This document shows, piece by piece, positions 41,588 through 49,826 of a stretch of 63,455 nt of DNA (positions are counted from its first letter, which is position 1; the number at the start of each line of letters is the position of its first letter). This stretch comes from a virus, in the IMG/VR virus record IMGVR_UViG_3300043395_004412, positions 1-63,455 of that record; one strand, written 5' to 3'. The notes below the pieces were generated by a model, which worked only from the letters and a program-made list of their open reading frames with translations, was not told where the DNA came from and ran no database searches. The position numbers and the translations under genes are program-made.

Positions 41588-41892
41588 AGATTTCTTTTTC
41601 TCATCTCCTCGAGTAACTCACTATTCTCTTTTTGTAAAAATTCAACTTTGACCGTAAGTGCTGAAACCTTTTCAGTCAACGACAAAATTGTCGTTCTCAT
41701 ATCATCTTTTTCTTTTGAGCTCATTTGAAGAAGAGCTTCCAATTTGGATATTCTATCTCTGCAATCGTCACGAACAAAATCTTCGTCTCTTTCTTTTCTC
41801 ATGGCTCTTTTTTCGTAGAATCTCCAGGCACTTGTTGAACCCAAAACTGTGACGATGGTTATTAACACCGTCCAAACTGAATCACTCGTCAT
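41584..41892 (-). CDS. membrane-anchored coiled-coil protein
   Basis: 102 residues. N-terminal span (VWTVLITIVTVLGSTSAW, about 6-23) then a long heptad-rich coil to the end (KVSALTVKVEFLQKEN). Looks like an inner-membrane spanin or a virion-linked anchor. TATTTAT at 41916-41922, 23 bases upstream. Confidence 0.6.
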   Translation of the reverse strand: MTSDSVWTVLITIVTVLGSTSAWRFYEKRAMRKERDEDFVRDDCRDRISKLEALLQMSSKEKDDMRTTILSLTEKVSALTVKVEFLQKENSELLEEMRKRNL

Positions 41893-41981
41893 AAATTAAT
41901 TTTTCATTTATTTTCATAAATACCGAAAAGTAAAGAAAAAATTATTTTTTTATCTGATGAATTTCCGAAGGGAGGGAAATA

Positions 41982-42006
41982 ATTATTATTCTTATAGAAT
42001 AATAAT
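41982..42006. repeat. perfect A+T inverted repeat
   Basis: ATTATTATTC and GAATAATAAT are exact inverted copies around five bases. It lies beyond the terminator of the 42055 gene and upstream of the 41892 start. Could be an operator or a backup terminator. Confidence 0.5.
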
Positions 42007-42021
42007 ATAAATTATAAAATA

Positions 42022-42044
42022 TAAAAAAACTAGTAATACTAGTT
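42022..42044 (-). terminator. terminator after the 42055 gene
   Basis: AACTAG/CTAGTT hairpin followed by a T run on the minus strand. Confidence 0.65.
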
Positions 42045-42054
42045 CTAGAGGTTT

Positions 42055-42324
42055 TTAGACAAAATCCACACAACACTCCAAGTTTAAAAGAGACTCCACA
42101 AAATTAGTTACTTCGTTTATTGTGATATTCGACTTCGTATAAATGGAGTCCGTTTTGTTTTCGATGGATAAAAAGATAGCATGTGAATCAGGTAACCATC
42201 GGTCTTCATCTTGGTCATATTTTTGGGTTGGTACTATAACCATTTCTTTGATTATAAGATTGTCTCCGTAGGATATCTCAAAAGACGATTCAACCAATCT
42301 TTTTATACGTTTAATTTTGTCCAC
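42055..42324 (-). CDS. hypothetical protein, weak tag
   Basis: 89 residues from a GTG start, which lies inside the 3' end of its upstream neighbour. The opening KIKRIKRLVESSFE has an L-V-E step and resembles the tag helices loosely. The rest is a small alpha/beta domain like several genes in the 47-60 kb block. Confidence 0.55.
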   Translation of the reverse strand: MDKIKRIKRLVESSFEISYGDNLIIKEMVIVPTQKYDQDEDRWLPDSHAIFLSIENKTDSIYTKSNITINEVTNFVESLLNLECCVDFV

Positions 42325-42689
42325 GTCATATCAGAATTTAAAACTACCGAATATAAATATTTTTTTGTCCATTCTTTGGGTCCAATTAAAGAAAGGGAAC
42401 GTCCACCATCCATATCTTCATAAAGGTGGTATATCTCCCCTATAATAGGTTCAAATTTGTACCTTGACTCGTAGACCTCCTGTTGTAAAAGGATTGAATT
42501 TTGAAGGGTTTCTGCGTCTCTAATGAGTTCTTCATATCGTCTCTTGATTACCCTATCTACTTTGTTAAGACCATGACTTTTGAATGCCGTCAAATCGGAA
42601 GGTTCAATCTTTGGTGCACCGACATGTGTAGGGTAAGGAATACTCTTTGGTTGTAAATTTACCTTATCTATGTGTGATTGTGTCGACAT
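42303..42689 (-). CDS. hypothetical protein with DUF2452-like plan
   Basis: 128 residues. A polar N-terminus, a central helix (VIKRRYEELIRDAETLQ) and a C-terminal part rich in Tyr and Trp (EIYHLYEDMDGGRSLSLIGP) resemble a small Bacteroidetes family with a YHLY motif, which I recall as DUF2452. Function unknown. Overlaps the downstream gene by 22 bases. Confidence 0.55.
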   Translation of the reverse strand: MSTQSHIDKVNLQPKSIPYPTHVGAPKIEPSDLTAFKSHGLNKVDRVIKRRYEELIRDAETLQNSILLQQEVYESRYKFEPIIGEIYHLYEDMDGGRSLSLIGPKEWTKKYLYSVVLNSDMTWTKLNV

Positions 42690-42715
42690 AAAAAAAATGT
42701 CCCATTCGGGACATT
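42690..42715 (-). terminator. terminator after the 42744 gene
   Basis: AATGTCCC/GGGACATT hairpin followed by eight T on the minus strand. It lies between the 42744 gene and the 42689 start. Confidence 0.85.
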
Positions 42716-42743
42716 AATATAATCAAAATATTTTTAAAAACAA

Positions 42744-43241
42744 TTACTGACCTTTAATCATACCAAGACCATGTTTCAAAAATTCTTTAGCTCTTGGTGA
42801 GATATGTTGCATTGCATACACTTTCTCAATATCTTTCACAAGTTCTTCCCCGTGTTCATTCTCTTTGTATAATTCGATGATTTTGTCCATAGCCTTACCA
42901 CATTCTTTCTTTGTTTCATCGAAATAGTTATATGGTTTGAATCCTTTAAGATGATTCATGATTTCGTAAGCCAAGTGTTCTCCTCCGTCAGAAACTTTTG
43001 GATGAAGTCTTAGGGTCTTTAGTAATTCTAATTTATCAACCAATCCTCTAACTCCATTTTTTCTCATTTTAACACCTTCAATATAATCATCATCTTCGTC
43101 ATCACCAACAATCTCTTCTAATGATTTTGTATTTCCAGCGTGGCAAAATTTTCTGTCCTCAGTTTTCTCTGATTCGCTTACTTGATAGATTCCTCTGATT
43201 CTTTGTTTTTCGTCTTCGGTTATAATAAATCTTTTACCCAT
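42744..43241 (-). CDS. tagged hypothetical protein
   Basis: 165 residues. FIITEDEKQRIRGIYQVSE (5-23) is a textbook EDEKxRI tag with an I-T-E step. The body is helical with DEDDDYIEG and a C-terminal KEFLKHGLGMI; no enzyme motif. TATTTAT at 43246-43252 ends four bases before the ATG. Confidence 0.65.
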   Translation of the reverse strand: MGKRFIITEDEKQRIRGIYQVSESEKTEDRKFCHAGNTKSLEEIVGDDEDDDYIEGVKMRKNGVRGLVDKLELLKTLRLHPKVSDGGEHLAYEIMNHLKGFKPYNYFDETKKECGKAMDKIIELYKENEHGEELVKDIEKVYAMQHISPRAKEFLKHGLGMIKGQ

Positions 43242-43274
43242 GACTATAAATACTTCAGTTTATTGAAAATTTTA

Positions 43275-43976
43275 TTAGTCCAAAATATGATGAATAAAGA
43301 AAATTTTCTCGTCATCACTTAATTCATCGTTTGTGAATGAAAATGGTGAATAATCAAACTTATAAAAACAAGGTTTAAAATATTCATAAACCAATTTTGC
43401 TGATATAGAATCATATGCGTCTTTGAAAGTAAAATATCTTTCATTCAAATAGGAATTATCCTCCAACAATGAACTAATTCTCGATATCTCACTTTTCTCT
43501 TTCGAAATGAAAGGGAGTTTCAATATATCTTCCTTTAGGTTCTCAAGTTTTACAACATAGTCGGGGTCTTTTTTATCAAATGTCCATTTCTGAAAAAAAT
43601 TATTTTCATCATCGTATCTCGGACTCAAAAAAACATAAGAGCCTTGTGACCAAAAGTTATCTCGAACCCAACTGCAAAATTTAAATTTGAAATCTTTAGA
43701 ATTTTTCAGAATTGGTTTTTCCAAATAAAAATTTTGATAACAAGCAAAAACTCTATCATATGGATTTCTGATATTTGTAATGATTTGGAAGTCAGAATAG
43801 TCTTCATCGATATGATTTTCGTTACTTTGGGAATCTTTACGGAAATCTACCAACTCGTAATTGTTTTTTTTCTTTATCGAGAAAAAATTATAATTTTCAA
43901 ATATTTTTTTTGTAATAGAACTTGCAGTTCTTTCAGGAGCCAACCAAATTACCTGATTTTCTAAGGAAACATTCAT
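43275..43976 (-). CDS. sulfotransferase-like protein
   Basis: 233 residues. VIWLAPERTASSITKKIF at about 9-26 fits the phosphosulfate-binding loop, and IITNIRNPYDRVFACYQNF (about 64-82) fits the 3'-phosphate segment (RNPYDRV...Y) of the sulfotransferase 2 type. The C-terminal half is unrecognised. Coupled by four bases to the small gene upstream. Together with 553-1176 it suggests sulfation of a glycan or other surface molecule. Confidence 0.6.
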   Translation of the reverse strand: MNVSLENQVIWLAPERTASSITKKIFENYNFFSIKKKNNYELVDFRKDSQSNENHIDEDYSDFQIITNIRNPYDRVFACYQNFYLEKPILKNSKDFKFKFCSWVRDNFWSQGSYVFLSPRYDDENNFFQKWTFDKKDPDYVVKLENLKEDILKLPFISKEKSEISRISSLLEDNSYLNERYFTFKDAYDSISAKLVYEYFKPCFYKFDYSPFSFTNDELSDDEKIFFIHHILD

Positions 43977-44224
43977 ATTTTAATGAAATTATTAACATTT
44001 TGGATTGTGTAAACAGAATCTTGAGAATCTTCACAATAATCCCAAAGTGTTTTCAATTTCAAATAAGGGTGTTTTTGACTTTTTGACCATTTTTTAGCAT
44101 ATTGATAGTCAGCAACGTTCCACATTAATTTTCTTTTTGGTTTTTCAACAAAAAAAGAACGAATTTTCAATAAAATTGAAAAAAAGAACGAAATAATTTT
44201 ATAAATAAAGTCTTGATGTCTCAT
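43973..44224 (-). CDS. small hypothetical protein
   Basis: 83 residues. A hydrophobic, basic N-terminal segment (IYKIISFFFSILLKIRSFF) could be membrane-associated; the rest is polar and aromatic. Coupled to the sulfotransferase-like gene, so it may anchor or assist it. Confidence 0.5.
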   Translation of the reverse strand: MRHQDFIYKIISFFFSILLKIRSFFVEKPKRKLMWNVADYQYAKKWSKSQKHPYLKLKTLWDYCEDSQDSVYTIQNVNNFIKI

Positions 44225-44393
44225 TGAAGATTTTTTTCGCTACGATTTCTAATCTATCAATTTCTTTTTGGTCTTTTTCGGAAACCTCGAAGTTTTTAGC
44301 TTTGATTTCTCTGATTTGTTCCTGAATTCTCTGATATTGGAACAAATATTTGTTATAAAGGTCGGCTTTCTGTTCGTTTGTGAGTCTTTGCAT
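44199..44393 (-). CDS. small helical protein, tag-like
   Basis: 64 residues from ATG at 44393: MQRLTNEQKADLYNKYLFQ resembles the xxEQKxxIxxxY tag type but lacks the (I/L)-x-E step. The remainder is one long charged helix. Overlaps the downstream gene by 26 bases. Confidence 0.5.
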   Translation of the reverse strand: MQRLTNEQKADLYNKYLFQYQRIQEQIREIKAKNFEVSEKDQKEIDRLEIVAKKIFNETSRLYL

Positions 44394-44410
44394 GGTTGTG
44401 TTTTCTAAAA

Positions 44411-44449
44411 AAATAAAAAAAGGGTACAAAATGTAAATCAAGTACCCTC
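44411..44449 (-). terminator. terminator overlapping the end of the 44438 gene
   Basis: AGGGTAC/GTACCCT around a 14-base loop with a T run on the minus strand. Confidence 0.7.
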
Positions 44450-44722
44450 TTTTGTTTTATTATATATTGAATTCAATTTATCTACCACACCAAAAACTTC
44501 AGACTTGGTTCCTTGGTCAATTTTTTTTCCAAATTTAAAAAGTGAATTCAGCTCTTTCAATTTACCAATCACATCCTCCATTGAATCCTCCAAGTTTTGA
44601 TTTCCGTTACTTGTATCGTATTCAACAGGTTGAACATAAATGTCCAAATCCATTGCGGCACTGTTGGAACCCGTCTCTACGAGTCTTTTATATTGCTTTT
44701 CGGTAATAACAATAGTTCTCAC
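44438..44722 (-). CDS. small tagged protein
   Basis: 94 residues if translation begins at the GTG at 44722, giving RTIVITEKQYKRLVETG, a near-perfect copy of the ITESQYxRLMExG tag. This start is chosen because the upstream frame has no tag and overlaps the previous gene. The body is acidic then helical; little beyond the tag and about 75 residues, so it is mostly a carrier of the tag. Confidence 0.65.
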   Translation of the reverse strand: MRTIVITEKQYKRLVETGSNSAAMDLDIYVQPVEYDTSNGNQNLEDSMEDVIGKLKELNSLFKFGKKIDQGTKSEVFGVVDKLNSIYNKTKEGT

Positions 44723-44727
44723 AAGAT

Positions 44728-45093
44728 TTAAGCATTTGCTAATGTGATATTGATTATAGAAGATACATTCAAATCTTCCCAATTAACCAATTTTTCTTCA
44801 CCACCAGCTAAAACCTCTATATTTCTACCAAAATTAAGGTCCCCTTGGACTTTATTACCCACAATATTTGCAAGATTCAAATAAAGACCATCATTAACTC
44901 TGAAAATTACTTTCATTATTCCTAAAAATGTTGTGCAAGCTTCATCTGAATATACATTAAAAATTCTATCTGATGATACATCAGTTAACTGTACTGTAAC
45001 GTCCTCAGTTACACCAGAAGGTTTGTGAGTATAGTTATCATTAAAAAGCTTGATGAATTTATTTGACTCATTTCTTACGTTAAGTGTTGCCAT
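44728..45093 (-). CDS. hypothetical beta-rich protein
   Basis: 121 residues, strand-rich (VTVQLTDVSSDRIFNVY, IEVLAGGEEKLVNW) with a short hydrophobic end. It may be a small virion decoration or head protein. TATTTAT at 45109-45115, 15 bases before the ATG. No N-terminal tag. Confidence 0.55.
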   Translation of the reverse strand: MATLNVRNESNKFIKLFNDNYTHKPSGVTEDVTVQLTDVSSDRIFNVYSDEACTTFLGIMKVIFRVNDGLYLNLANIVGNKVQGDLNFGRNIEVLAGGEEKLVNWEDLNVSSIINITLANA

Positions 45094-45135
45094 AGTTTGA
45101 TTTTCTTTATAAATAGTCTAATTTTTATTAAGAAA

Positions 45136-45142
45136 TATTTAT
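45136..45142 (+). promoter_or_regulatory. late-type TATTTAT element
   Basis: AATATTTATTGTTATG, ending four bases before the ATG at 45147. Confidence 0.6.
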
Positions 45143-45146
45143 TGTT

Positions 45147-46001
45147 ATGAAAAACCTACTCTTTTTACTCATTTTTACACCACTTTTTGTTCTTGCTCAG
45201 AATGAAAAAGAACAAAAATCAAATATTCGAAATAACACTCAATCGTCCACACAAAACTCACCAAATAGAGTAACCAATACTGAAATTTATCAAAAACAAG
45301 AGATTAGGAGAGAAACCCAACCACCAAAACAAACTATAATCATAAGAGAACAACCTTATTATGGTCGACCTTGGGGATTCAATTCTTGGGATAGATGGAA
45401 TAGATGGGGAGCACCTTACTCGTATGTGAATTATTATGATTGGGACATCTACGACAGATGGGGTTATAGAAAACCTGCAAGGATTTATCAATTGCCCGAT
45501 GGAAAAAACGACACAATAGTTAGTAAAAAAAATAAAACAAGAATAGGATTTAACTTTACATCTGATAATCAAGTGGGTGGATGGATAACAGTAGGTAAAG
45601 GAGTATATTTTAAAGGTCAATTCTCAAAATATATAAATCAAGATAAATCAGAATACTATTCTCACCCTGATGTTAATTTTTATAATGCAACAAATGTTTG
45701 GAAGGACCAAAGACTCGAAGACATAACCAAGGGATGGTCGATGTATTTGGGAGTGGGACGAGAATTTAAAAATATAGGAGTTAATATATCCTTAGGTTTT
45801 GGTCAAGAAACTGAAAATTTTCAGTTTTTTGACGAATACTACCAGTTGTCTAGTAATGGAAAATATTCTTTCAAAAACTTTGTAGATGATTATATGACTT
45901 TAAGTTTTGGGGTGACTCATGACTATAAATTTTTATCTATAAACGGAGACTTTGACCCAATAAGAAAAACATTTTCTTTGGGGGCTGGATTTAATTTTTA
46001 A
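45147..46001 (+). CDS. exported outer-membrane-type protein
   Basis: 284 residues. Signal peptide MKNLLFLLIFTPLFVLAQ, a Gln/Asn/Thr-rich disordered section (20-75), an aromatic Trp/Arg/Tyr segment (GFNSWDRWNRWGAPY), then amphipathic strands ending in Phe, as in Bacteroidetes outer-membrane barrels (FSLGAGFNF). Possibly changes the host surface late in infection. Confidence 0.7.
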   Translation: MKNLLFLLIFTPLFVLAQNEKEQKSNIRNNTQSSTQNSPNRVTNTEIYQKQEIRRETQPPKQTIIIREQPYYGRPWGFNSWDRWNRWGAPYSYVNYYDWDIYDRWGYRKPARIYQLPDGKNDTIVSKKNKTRIGFNFTSDNQVGGWITVGKGVYFKGQFSKYINQDKSEYYSHPDVNFYNATNVWKDQRLEDITKGWSMYLGVGREFKNIGVNISLGFGQETENFQFFDEYYQLSSNGKYSFKNFVDDYMTLSFGVTHDYKFLSINGDFDPIRKTFSLGAGFNF

Positions 46002-46004
46002 AAT

Positions 46005-46400
46005 ATGGCATATTCTGATAAAGTTATTGACCACTATACCAACCCTAAAAATGTCGGTACATTAGATAAATCTAAACTAAACGTAGGTACTGGGTTGGTT
46101 GGAGCTCCCGAATGTGGTGACGTTATGAGACTACAAATAGAGGTTGAAAACAACATAATTATCGATGCTAAATTCAAAACTTTCGGATGTGGTTCAGCAA
46201 TTGCTTCATCAAGCTTAGCCACAGAGTGGTTAAAAGGAAAATCTGTGGATGAAGCATTGAAAATTGATAATATGGAAATTGTTGAGGAATTAAATTTACC
46301 TCCAGTCAAGATACATTGTTCAGTATTAGCCGAGGATGCCATAAAATCAGCGATTAATGATTTCAGAATCAAACAGGGCTTGGAAGAAATAAAATTCTAA
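46005..46400 (+). CDS. iscU: IscU/NifU-type iron-sulfur scaffold
   Basis: 131 residues, full IscU length. Cluster ligands are all present: Cys37 in APECGDVM with Asp39, Cys62 in FGCGSAIASSS, Cys105 in VKIHCSVLAEDAI. LPPVKIHC replaces the host LPPVKLHC motif that HscA chaperones bind. IscU assembles Fe-S clusters and hands them to carriers. It directly precedes an IscA gene and both follow an exported-protein gene after three bases. Confidence 0.9.
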   Translation: MAYSDKVIDHYTNPKNVGTLDKSKLNVGTGLVGAPECGDVMRLQIEVENNIIIDAKFKTFGCGSAIASSSLATEWLKGKSVDEALKIDNMEIVEELNLPPVKIHCSVLAEDAIKSAINDFRIKQGLEEIKF

Positions 46401-46408
46401 AAATTTCT

Positions 46409-46732
46409 ATGATAACTGTTTCTAACTCAGCAGCCGTAAAAGTGAAATCGTTGATTGAAGAGAGTGGTTTTAAAACTCCATTTTTGAGAGTTGCAGTAAA
46501 AGGTGGAGGATGTAGTGGTCTATCATACGATTTATCTTTCGACACTGAGAAAAAATCTAACGATACACTGTCCGAAGATAAGGGTGTTAAAATTTTAGTT
46601 GATAATAAATCCTTGTTATACTTATTTGGCACTGAACTTCAATTTTCAGATGGATTGAACGGTAAAGGATTTGAATTCGTAAATCCCAACGCAAGTCGAA
46701 CTTGTGGATGTGGAGAAAGTTTTGCGGTGTAA
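46409..46732 (+). CDS. iscA: IscA/HesB A-type Fe-S carrier
   Basis: 107 residues. Three Cys of the family are present: Cys35 in GGGCSGLSY, and Cys99 and Cys101 in TCGCGESF at the end. The central strand LRVAVKGGGCSG is typical. It likely transfers clusters from the adjacent IscU. No cysteine desulfurase is seen here, so sulfur would come from the host's enzyme. Confidence 0.9.
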   Translation: MITVSNSAAVKVKSLIEESGFKTPFLRVAVKGGGCSGLSYDLSFDTEKKSNDTLSEDKGVKILVDNKSLLYLFGTELQFSDGLNGKGFEFVNPNASRTCGCGESFAV

Positions 46733-46770
46733 TTTAATTCGTTTTCTTGGGGTATTTATTAGTTAGTACT

Positions 46771-47823
46771 ATGAAAAAAAATATTAGAGAAGCTGTAGGT
46801 GTTCCTTCGAATATTCACGAAACTTCAGAAAAAATATACAAAAAAATATATTCTTGGGTTAAAAATCTTAAAAAAGAAGATTTAGAACCAGGTGTTGGTG
46901 CCCAAAAAGATTTCAGAGGACAATTCCAAATTGCAGATTATCCGTTTTCTACCATCAGGGTAAAACTTGGTGTTGAGCCTCACAAAAAAATTACAGAACC
47001 CGAATTGATGTCTATGAGTGTACAGACACAATCTAAGAAAACGGAAGATTTCAAATTACAAACATTAAAAAGTAAAACAGTAAACATACTCATCCTGATT
47101 CTTGTCCCAAAAGGTTGGGATTATAGCAAACTTCCTTCATTTTTTGAAACTAATAAGAATGAATTGATAGAAAATTTCAGTCATGAACTGAAACATGCTT
47201 ACGACCATTACAAGAAAGAATATGATAGTATGGAGAATAGAGCCATTTACCAAGGTGCAATCGGTTCAGGTATCGGAATTGATGCTGTAGATAAATTTAT
47301 CCACGATATATATTTTACTTCTGTAAACGAAAATTTAGTTAGACCAAGCGAGGTGCTGAGTGCAATTAAAGCTAACAAAATTTCACAAAAGGATTTTTTA
47401 AATTTTCTAACAAATCACGTTACTTATCAAAATTTGAAAAGAATTCAAAACTTCACTTATGAAAAGTTTATTCAAGAAATTCTTTCTACTCCCAAACAAG
47501 TAGACAAATTTTTAAAAAAATTGGGATTGGACCCATCAACGATGAGGGACAAAACTAAAGTAAGAAGGGTGTTGGAAGCTACGTATAATTACATCGTGAA
47601 CAGTACAATCTCGAATTACAGTGATATGTTGAAACAATCAATTTTGGACGAACTTATCGGATTTCAAGGGGAACAACAGGTTATGTTTACCAACTTCATA
47701 AAAAAAGTAACAAGATTCAAAAAACCTGAAGATTTTTACAAATATTATGAAAAACAGTTCAAATATGTTGCGGATGAGATGATAAGAAAAATCTCTAAAG
47801 TTTACTCTTTAGTTGATAAGTAA
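46771..47823 (+). CDS. tagged zinc metallopeptidase-like protein (HExxH)
   Basis: 350 residues from ATG at 46771. MKKNIREAVGV has an I-R-E step. HELKH at 138-142 in NFSHELKHAYDHYKKE is a zinc-peptidase motif, with an upstream hydrophobic strand (VNILILILVPKGW). The remaining 200 residues are helical. TATTTAT at 46753-46759, 11 bases upstream. A virion-carried peptidase is a fair guess. Confidence 0.7.
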   Translation: MKKNIREAVGVPSNIHETSEKIYKKIYSWVKNLKKEDLEPGVGAQKDFRGQFQIADYPFSTIRVKLGVEPHKKITEPELMSMSVQTQSKKTEDFKLQTLKSKTVNILILILVPKGWDYSKLPSFFETNKNELIENFSHELKHAYDHYKKEYDSMENRAIYQGAIGSGIGIDAVDKFIHDIYFTSVNENLVRPSEVLSAIKANKISQKDFLNFLTNHVTYQNLKRIQNFTYEKFIQEILSTPKQVDKFLKKLGLDPSTMRDKTKVRRVLEATYNYIVNSTISNYSDMLKQSILDELIGFQGEQQVMFTNFIKKVTRFKKPEDFYKYYEKQFKYVADEMIRKISKVYSLVDK

Positions 47824-48258
47824 GTAGTCCTCTACAAAAACTTTACCCTTTCCTTTTTTAAGTGTTAAATATTTTTTGGTGAACCCATGCGTAAATCCGT
47901 ATCTGTTGTTAATTTCCAAAAGACCTTTTTTTTTCTTCAAAAAACCTGAAATGTAGTATTCCATAGAACCTTGTTTCCTTTGGATATTTCTCAATGGTAA
48001 GTCAAAGTTTTTTTCGAACCATTGTCCAATCAAATTACCCAAGGTTTTAGACTCTAAAGAAAATAAAGATTGATAGGGTTGAAAAAATTTTTGGTTATAG
48101 AATAACTGACCATTGGAATTTGCTTGAATAAACCAATCACGGGTATCCTCTTCAATAATCCAAAACTCACTTTCGTTTGTAAAAATTCCTTTGTTGGAAA
48201 TGTCCTCAACTAACTTATCAAAAACAAACTTTTTAAGGTGTGGATGAATTTCAGACAT
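47809..48258 (-). CDS. hypothetical protein
   Basis: 149 residues, alpha/beta, aromatic-rich. No tag and no known family. It follows a tagged gene after four bases and overlaps the convergent metallopeptidase by 15. Confidence 0.6.
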   Translation of the reverse strand: MSEIHPHLKKFVFDKLVEDISNKGIFTNESEFWIIEEDTRDWFIQANSNGQLFYNQKFFQPYQSLFSLESKTLGNLIGQWFEKNFDLPLRNIQRKQGSMEYYISGFLKKKKGLLEINNRYGFTHGFTKKYLTLKKGKGKVFVEDYLLIN

Positions 48259-48262
48259 AAAT

Positions 48263-48634
48263 TTAATTATCGACGGTTTTTACAGGCTCTTCAAAATTAC
48301 GAATAAACCATTTTCTGAATGGTTCTTTCCACATATCACCGAAATAACTGTTTAAAATATTCTCATACTTGTATTCAACAGTTACCGTAGGACAAATTTC
48401 TCTCACATAACTTCCAGGGCTGAAATATTCACAGTCATACCACCTGAAACAAGTATCATCATTTTCGTAGTCACCGATGTAAAACTCCATTCTCGTCATA
48501 TCGTCACCCTCCTCACCAGTTTCATCATTATATTCGTAGGGTACAGTATAATGAATATTATCCACATCAAAAAGCAGGTCCAAATAATTGGTTATAGTCT
48601 TTTCTAATTTGGATTCTGAAATTATGTACTTCAT
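48263..48634 (-). CDS. tagged small protein
   Basis: 123 residues. MKYIISESKLEKTITNYLD is a tag with an I-S-E step. The body is acidic with HYTVPYEYNDETGEEGDD and several aromatic residues; no enzyme motif. Its start overlaps the upstream stop by one base (TAATG). Confidence 0.65.
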   Translation of the reverse strand: MKYIISESKLEKTITNYLDLLFDVDNIHYTVPYEYNDETGEEGDDMTRMEFYIGDYENDDTCFRWYDCEYFSPGSYVREICPTVTVEYKYENILNSYFGDMWKEPFRKWFIRNFEEPVKTVDN

Positions 48635-49338
48635 TATGCTACGTCGGAATCTGGTTTTTTGATTGATGCAATTATCGGTTGTCCCATACCTTTGACTTGT
48701 GATGCAATTTGTGATACCATTTGTTCATACTTTTTTCCTGAGGCGTACCTATTTCCGTTTTTGTTTACAAAATTGTCTAACAAATCAGATGCTGTCTTGT
48801 CTCCAACCAAATAATTTTTAGCAATCAAATCATAATAAGTTTGGATTCCACTTTGTACCGAATTGTGCTGAATATTTGCACCTGAATCTGTGTTTCCAAC
48901 ATTATACGGATTTTTAGTTCTTATTGGTCTTGATGTAGGGTCTTTTGAAAATCCTCCTTCAGCCGCAAGCTGTCCAAGTGATAATTCAACTGGAACATAT
49001 TTTCCAAACTTATTTTGAGAGTTTTTGGCCGCGTCAGCTAACATTGAACCTGTTATACCTAAAAGATTTGATGACCTTGAAGAAATAAAGTTATTAGCAA
49101 TTTTTTCATAAGCTTTATAATCTTCAGGATTGTTCATATCTAATTGAGCGAATTCACCAGCAGTGTTTGATGAAGTTTTTGTAGTACCATCACTCGTATC
49201 ACTTGTAGAGGTTTTATCAATTTTCATGTCTTTCAAAATATCTCCAATAACATCTCTACCTTTACCTCCGAAAACATTTCTAACTAACAAGTCAGTAAAA
49301 TCTTGTTCTGAAATTACGATTTTAAATTTTTTTCCCAT
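48634..49338 (-). CDS. tagged wall hydrolase (glucosaminidase/muramidase-like)
   Basis: 234 residues. Tag KFKIVISEQDFTDLLV (4-19) with an I-S-E step. A Ser/Thr linker follows (about 40-65), then from about 118 a lysozyme-like domain: PVELSLGQLAAEGGFSKDP places Glu as the likely catalytic acid, then TKNPYNVGNTDSGA and GIQTYYDLIAKNYL. It resembles flagellar-type or phage tail muramidases. A packaged hydrolase would help entry. TATTTAT at 49343-49349, four bases upstream. Confidence 0.75.
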   Translation of the reverse strand: MGKKFKIVISEQDFTDLLVRNVFGGKGRDVIGDILKDMKIDKTSTSDTSDGTTKTSSNTAGEFAQLDMNNPEDYKAYEKIANNFISSRSSNLLGITGSMLADAAKNSQNKFGKYVPVELSLGQLAAEGGFSKDPTSRPIRTKNPYNVGNTDSGANIQHNSVQSGIQTYYDLIAKNYLVGDKTASDLLDNFVNKNGNRYASGKKYEQMVSQIASQVKGMGQPIIASIKKPDSDVA

Positions 49339-49351
49339 ACAAATAAATACA

Positions 49352-49377
49352 ACAAAAAACCCTCTTTTGAGAGGGTT
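49352..49377 (-). terminator. terminator after the cyclophilin gene
   Basis: AACCCTC/GAGGGTT hairpin followed by TTTTT on the minus strand, directly before the 49338 promoter. Confidence 0.85.
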
Positions 49378-49391
49378 ATTTTGTGTTTGGA

Positions 49392-49823
49392 TTATAATAT
49401 TGAAATTGAATTGATTTTGTCTCCTGCTTGAATTCTATCTACGATATCAACACCCTCGGTTACTTTACCAAAACACGTATGATTTCTATCCAAATGTTGG
49501 GTGTTTTGTCTATTGTGGCAGATAAAGAACTGAGAACCCCCTGTGTTTCTACCAGCATGTGCCATAGATAAAACACCTCTATCGTGAAATTGATTGGGTC
49601 TATCCACCTCACAAGGTATTTGATAACCAGGTCCACCTGTTCCTGTACCAAGAGGGCATCCACCCTGAATTACAAACCCAGGAATCACTCTGTGAAAATT
49701 TAATCCATCATAGAATTTTTTCTCAATCAACTCAATGAAGTTTTTTACTGTTACTGGTGTTGCGTCATCATATAAGTCCGCAATCATATCACCTTTGTCT
49801 GTTGAAATTTTTACTTTAGTCAT
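49392..49823 (-). CDS. cyclophilin-type peptidyl-prolyl isomerase
   Basis: 143 residues, close to the minimal bacterial PpiB size. FHRVIPGFVIQGG carries catalytic Arg45 and Gln53, GSQFFICHN the active-site Phe pair, and HLDRNHTCFGKV the next conserved block. No signal or tag, so cytosolic. Cyclophilins speed proline isomerisation in folding; phage copies are uncommon. It may help the Pro-rich fibre proteins fold. Confidence 0.92.
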   Translation of the reverse strand: MTKVKISTDKGDMIADLYDDATPVTVKNFIELIEKKFYDGLNFHRVIPGFVIQGGCPLGTGTGGPGYQIPCEVDRPNQFHDRGVLSMAHAGRNTGGSQFFICHNRQNTQHLDRNHTCFGKVTEGVDIVDRIQAGDKINSISIL

Positions 49824-49826
49824 AAT

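Noticed and set aside
46034-46632. Minus-strand frames opposite iscU and iscA
   Set aside because: The plus-strand products keep all family residues; the minus frames have no motif and are shadows.
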